Shown: positions 60,800-64,000 of the stretch, piece after piece | Position numbering within the stretch: the stretch's first letter is position 1 | How the letters are laid out: every line of letters begins with the position of its first letter | NCBI GenBank assembly: GCA_900312665.1 | Contig: ONZQ02000002.1 | Span: forward strand, 967,865-1,031,864 | Direction of reading: 5' to 3' | DNA from: Cephalotrichum gorgonifer | Lineage: Eukaryota; Ascomycota; Sordariomycetes; Microascales; Microascaceae | Length of the DNA stretch: 64,000 bases | Notes under the pieces: model-generated | What the model was told of the DNA's origin: nothing | Seen by the model: only the letters and a program-made list of their open reading frames with translations | Databases searched by the model: none | Made by a program: the position numbers and the translations under genes

Positions 60800-62242
60800 G
60801 GCGACCAGTCAACGATTTTGCCAGCTGTACTTGAATTCAGCTAGTTCCTAGAAGGGGGCGGCTCAAGGCCTGTGCATTTTGAATAAATAGGCGCCTTTGT
60901 TTAAACTGAAGTACCTCTAGCTGCCCTATCGGCCAATTCCGGTGACGCCAAGGTCAGCCTTCGTTCATTCATTCGGTCCCAAGGCGGGTTGGCGAGAGGG
61001 CAGGCATCACGCGGGTGAATAGTAAAGCGCAATCGTTTGTTTCACCACGGGCGCCAGAGCCCTCTTAGGCGCCCTCCCTTTCCCTCACGCGAACAGACCG
61101 AGCCCGTTCTCACGATCCAGGCGGGCCATGTGACAGGGTTTCTCTCTTGGCGTATCTGAAAATAGGCATAGGGCAGTCAGCGATCGCGAGCCCGTACCTG
61201 CATTCCGATCGAAGGCAGGGCAGAGAGGCTGAGCTGTTAGAGGAAAAAGAACCCAGCGGCATGGTGGAGGGTGCCAAGAAACAGATGAAGAAAATAAATG
61301 GCCCGCAGCAAGCGCCGGCCTGAGTTAGGCCGGAAACCCGCGACCGGGGTAGCCTCCTTTATTCCCGCGCGCTGACTGGTTCCCACCCCGGCGCTAGCCG
61401 CATCGCGGGAGAGTCAACGACGACCAGTCAACAGCGACGACTCCTACTCTCCGGAAACATGGGCTCTATTTTACCGTTTTTGAAGCCCAGCGCCTCTTTT
61501 ATCCCGGTGCCCAGGCGGGGAAGGTAAAAGAGGACGGGGCCTCGGTGGCCAGTGAATCAAGTGTGTATTCAGAGGTGAGGAGACTTGGCGGGGATGGGGC
61601 GGCTGGGACTCTCTGGGCGCTGTTTACTATTCCTGTCTTTTGACTCCTCTTCCTCTCCCTCTTTGTTTGCCCGCCGTTTTGGGCCTGGGTTTGCATGGGC
61701 AATGAGTGGCCCGCAGGCCTTTTCGGAGATGTGATTTCTTAATACTACCCGTTATTTCCGACAAGGGTGTGTGTATGTGTTTGGAGAGAGAGAAATGGGG
61801 GACCCATCTCGAAGTTGAGGGAAGGCGAGTATATAGTCTGACAATGCATCTTCCGTTTCTCGCCTTTTCCCTTTCACTTACTTCATTCCGTTCAGTGTTT
61901 TTTTTTCTCTTGGTGAATATTCCCCATTACGGTCCTCAAGGAGCCTGGTGCTCTCTCTTTTTCCTTATTCCCTTTGTCAGTTGTCCAAAGAGTTTCGCTT
62001 TTATTCTGTGTCGTTTGACCTGCTATTCAGTTTCTTTTGACGCTTTTCTATTAATACCCACATCATCATACACATACATCCCTCAACGATCTCACGATCT
62101 ATCTATCTGTTTGCTCTCCCGAGAAAAAAAAACGAAACTTGCTAGTCTTCACAAGTTTGAATCACTACTTGACTTCTCCTTTTTCTTTTTACTCATTTAT
62201 CACTTCCATCCGTACTCCGACACCAAGGCCAAGACTTTGAAA
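60800..62242. other. Intergenic region with long pyrimidine-rich leader
   Basis: 60800-61700 shows nothing supportable. From about 61850 to 62240 the plus strand is strongly C/T-rich (for example CTCCTTTTTCTTTTTACTC), typical of promoters and leaders of well-expressed fungal genes. It feeds directly into the SUR7-like gene. Confidence 0.55.
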
Positions 62243-63490
62243 ATGCAGCTCCCCAATTTCAGCTTCCGTCACATCATTCCCCTCCTCTTCCTGATTGCAG
62301 GCTTCGTGCTCGTCAATCTATGTCTCTTTGCCGGGAGTAAGCCCGGGCATATGGAGGAGTATGCCCTCATAAGGGTAAGTTTCCACCCCCCCTTTACCCC
62401 CCCTTTTCGTTGGTTATAACTAACGAGACTTCGCTTTACAGATAGACATGTCCGACCTCGGCAAAAACCTGTTCACCTCAAGTTCAGATGACGAGGACAA
62501 GGACAAGGACAAGCGCGGTCTCATCGACGACGCGAGGGAGAAGCTCAGGGGCGGCAGCGACGACGAGGAAGCGGACAAAGATAAGACGGACGAAGACGAG
62601 GAGGGATTCCTGGATGGTATCGTCGACGGCGCGAAGGAGAAGATCGGCGAAGCGAAGGACAAGGTCAAGGACAAGTTCACCGACATCACGAACGACCTCG
62701 CCGAGAAGATGAGCGAGAAGCTCGGCATCGTGGACTGGTACTCCCTCCACATCACCACCTTCTGCCAGGGCGAGTTCGTGAACGGCACCGACAAGGATGG
62801 CGGTGACGAGAATAACAAGGACTCCTTCGATGTCAAGAACTGCACGAGCTCTAAGCCCGGAAGTAAGTAACAACACCCCCTTTTCATATCCCCCCATCCG
62901 CCTGTTATCCTTCCCCATAATTCCCTCTCTCCCTCCCTCCGAGCAGGAGAAGCAAGAATGCTAACAAACCCCTACCAGACCGCATCGATCTCAACGCTCT
63001 CCTCGGCGAGTCCCTCTCCGCCGGCCCCATCGACATCTCCCTCGAGGACCTCTCCTTCCCCGCCGGCATCCAGCGCCAGGTCGCCAAGCTCAACTCGGCC
63101 CTCCAGGCCGTCTTTGTGCTCTACGCCCTCGCCGTGGGCCTCACGGGCCTCACCATCCTCACCACCCTAGCCTCCGTCTTCCTCCCCTCCTTCGCCGCGC
63201 TATTCACCATCGCCAACGCCGTCCTCTCGACCGTCGCGGCCGTGAACCTCGCCCTCGGGAGCGCCGTCGTCACGGCCGCGACCGCGGGTGCCGCCGAGGC
63301 GCTGGGGGACCTCGGCGAGAACATCGGAGTGAGCGCCAAGGTCGGGCAGGACTTCATCAACCTGACGTGGATCGCGTTCGGGCTCGTGGGCGTCGCGGCC
63401 GCGTACTGGGGCTGGGAGTTCCTCAAGGTTAGGAAGGAGGCGAAGGCGCGGGGGAAGTGGCAGATGAAGACGGAGATGAGGGAGGTATGA
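62243..63490 (+). CDS. SUR7/PalI-family plasma-membrane protein, 354 aa
   Basis: Three exons, 62243-62374, 62442-62862 and 62979-63490, with 67- and 116-bp introns (GTAAGT donors, CTAAC/CTAACA branch points), give 354 residues. SUR7-family proteins are four-helix claudin-like proteins of the plasma membrane (eisosome/MCC) or, as PalI, of the pH-sensing complex. Helix 1 is about 10-31. The first extracellular loop holds DWYSLHITTFCQGEF (142-156) with the Trp-Cys pattern of the family, a second Cys at 178 and N-glycosylation sequons (NGT, NCT). Helices 2-4 lie at about 228-250, 256-286 and 313-333, and a basic cytoplasmic tail ends the protein. The loop is enlarged by an unusual Lys/Asp/Glu-rich segment (about 57-137). 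The ATG at 62243 directly precedes the first hydrophobic helix. Confidence 0.9.
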
Positions 63491-64000
63491 TTGGGTGGCT
63501 TGTGGTCTTTGATACAATATTTTTTTTCGGGCCGGAATTTAAAGGCCATGTGTATAGCTTTGCCTTTTGGCGGGGTTGGAGTTTGGATATAAGGACAGGG
63601 TAGTCCACCAGGGGCCCTTGATACTGCCACTTTGTGGTTCACGTTTTCACACATTTGCAGCCCATAGATAATGGCAGCTGAAGTTCCTTAATATATTTTC
63701 GTGTGGTCTATCTGGCACCGAGCACACTGGATGTAGGCTATCTTGTTTCAGTCTCGTGAACTTGGGGGCTAACAATCTCTTCGCCCATATCTTTCCTTCC
63801 GCCCACATCTCCCTCTCCCTTCTGCAGCAGTCAATCTCGCAAATGCCAACCTCCTCATCCTGCGGATCAAATAAACAATTAAAAATCAAATGAAGTCAAC
63901 TGAGCCCTGAAACATCTTCCGCATGGCCCGTTCAGTCATCCTCCCACCACTTCTTTCCTTTCTTTGCCCTTGTCCTGGTGGGATGTCCACCGGCGGGAGG
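63491..64000. other. 3' flank at window end
   Basis: Presumed 3' UTR and downstream DNA of the SUR7-like gene. An 80-codon minus-strand frame lies here, but nothing supports it as a gene. Confidence 0.5.

Noticed and set aside
1..64000. RIP-mutated transposon blocks
   Set aside because: No extended AT-rich, TpA-enriched segments or transposon protein fragments were visible by eye.

Overview
The window is nuclear DNA from a filamentous ascomycete (Pezizomycotina, most likely Sordariomycetes). The signs are short introns of about 60-300 bp with GTRNGT donors and CTAAC/CTGAC-type branch points, GC-rich third codon positions, a CreA-type C2H2 carbon-catabolite repressor, a SUR7/PalI-family membrane protein and a fungal MLH1. 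Ten protein genes can be supported. There is one assembly gap of Ns (41526-41879). No rRNA, tRNA, CRISPR array or intact transposon was recognised.

Layout. (1) 1-14.4 kb is nearly gene-free and holds only one small hypothetical gene on the minus strand (11259-11756). (2) 14.4-22.9 kb holds four genes: a BTB/POZ-bromodomain fusion (+), a two-exon hypothetical gene (-) convergent with it, the mismatch-repair gene MLH1 (+), and a five-exon DUF202-family membrane protein (+). (3) 23-50 kb is a low-density stretch whose only supported gene is creA (-, 37455-38520). Its reading frame is broken by one base at a C-run just after the zinc fingers. (4) 50.2-63.5 kb holds a Rad51/RecA-family paralogue (+), an acyltransferase-3 membrane protein (-), an isoprenylcysteine methyltransferase-like membrane protein (+), an uncharacterised leucine-rich protein (+) and a SUR7/PalI-family protein (+).

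Function. The genes look like ordinary housekeeping and regulatory genes rather than a biosynthetic cluster. Two are DNA-repair genes (MLH1 and the Rad51 paralogue). They lie 30 kb apart, yet both carry the same 12-bp palindrome TATCACGTGATA about 360-410 bp upstream of their starts. creA would control carbon source use, and it has a cluster of CreA-type GTGGGG sites in its own upstream region. Four genes encode membrane proteins.

The intergenic DNA is unusual. It has mid GC content, no recognisable transposon coding sequence and no obvious RIP-type AT-rich blocks. It carries many copies of a short palindromic word (GTACGAGTAC / TACTCGTACGAGTA) and recurrent ACGC(10-14)T mononucleotide tracts.

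All gene models were built by eye from splice signals, reading-frame continuity and remembered family patterns. No database search was run.
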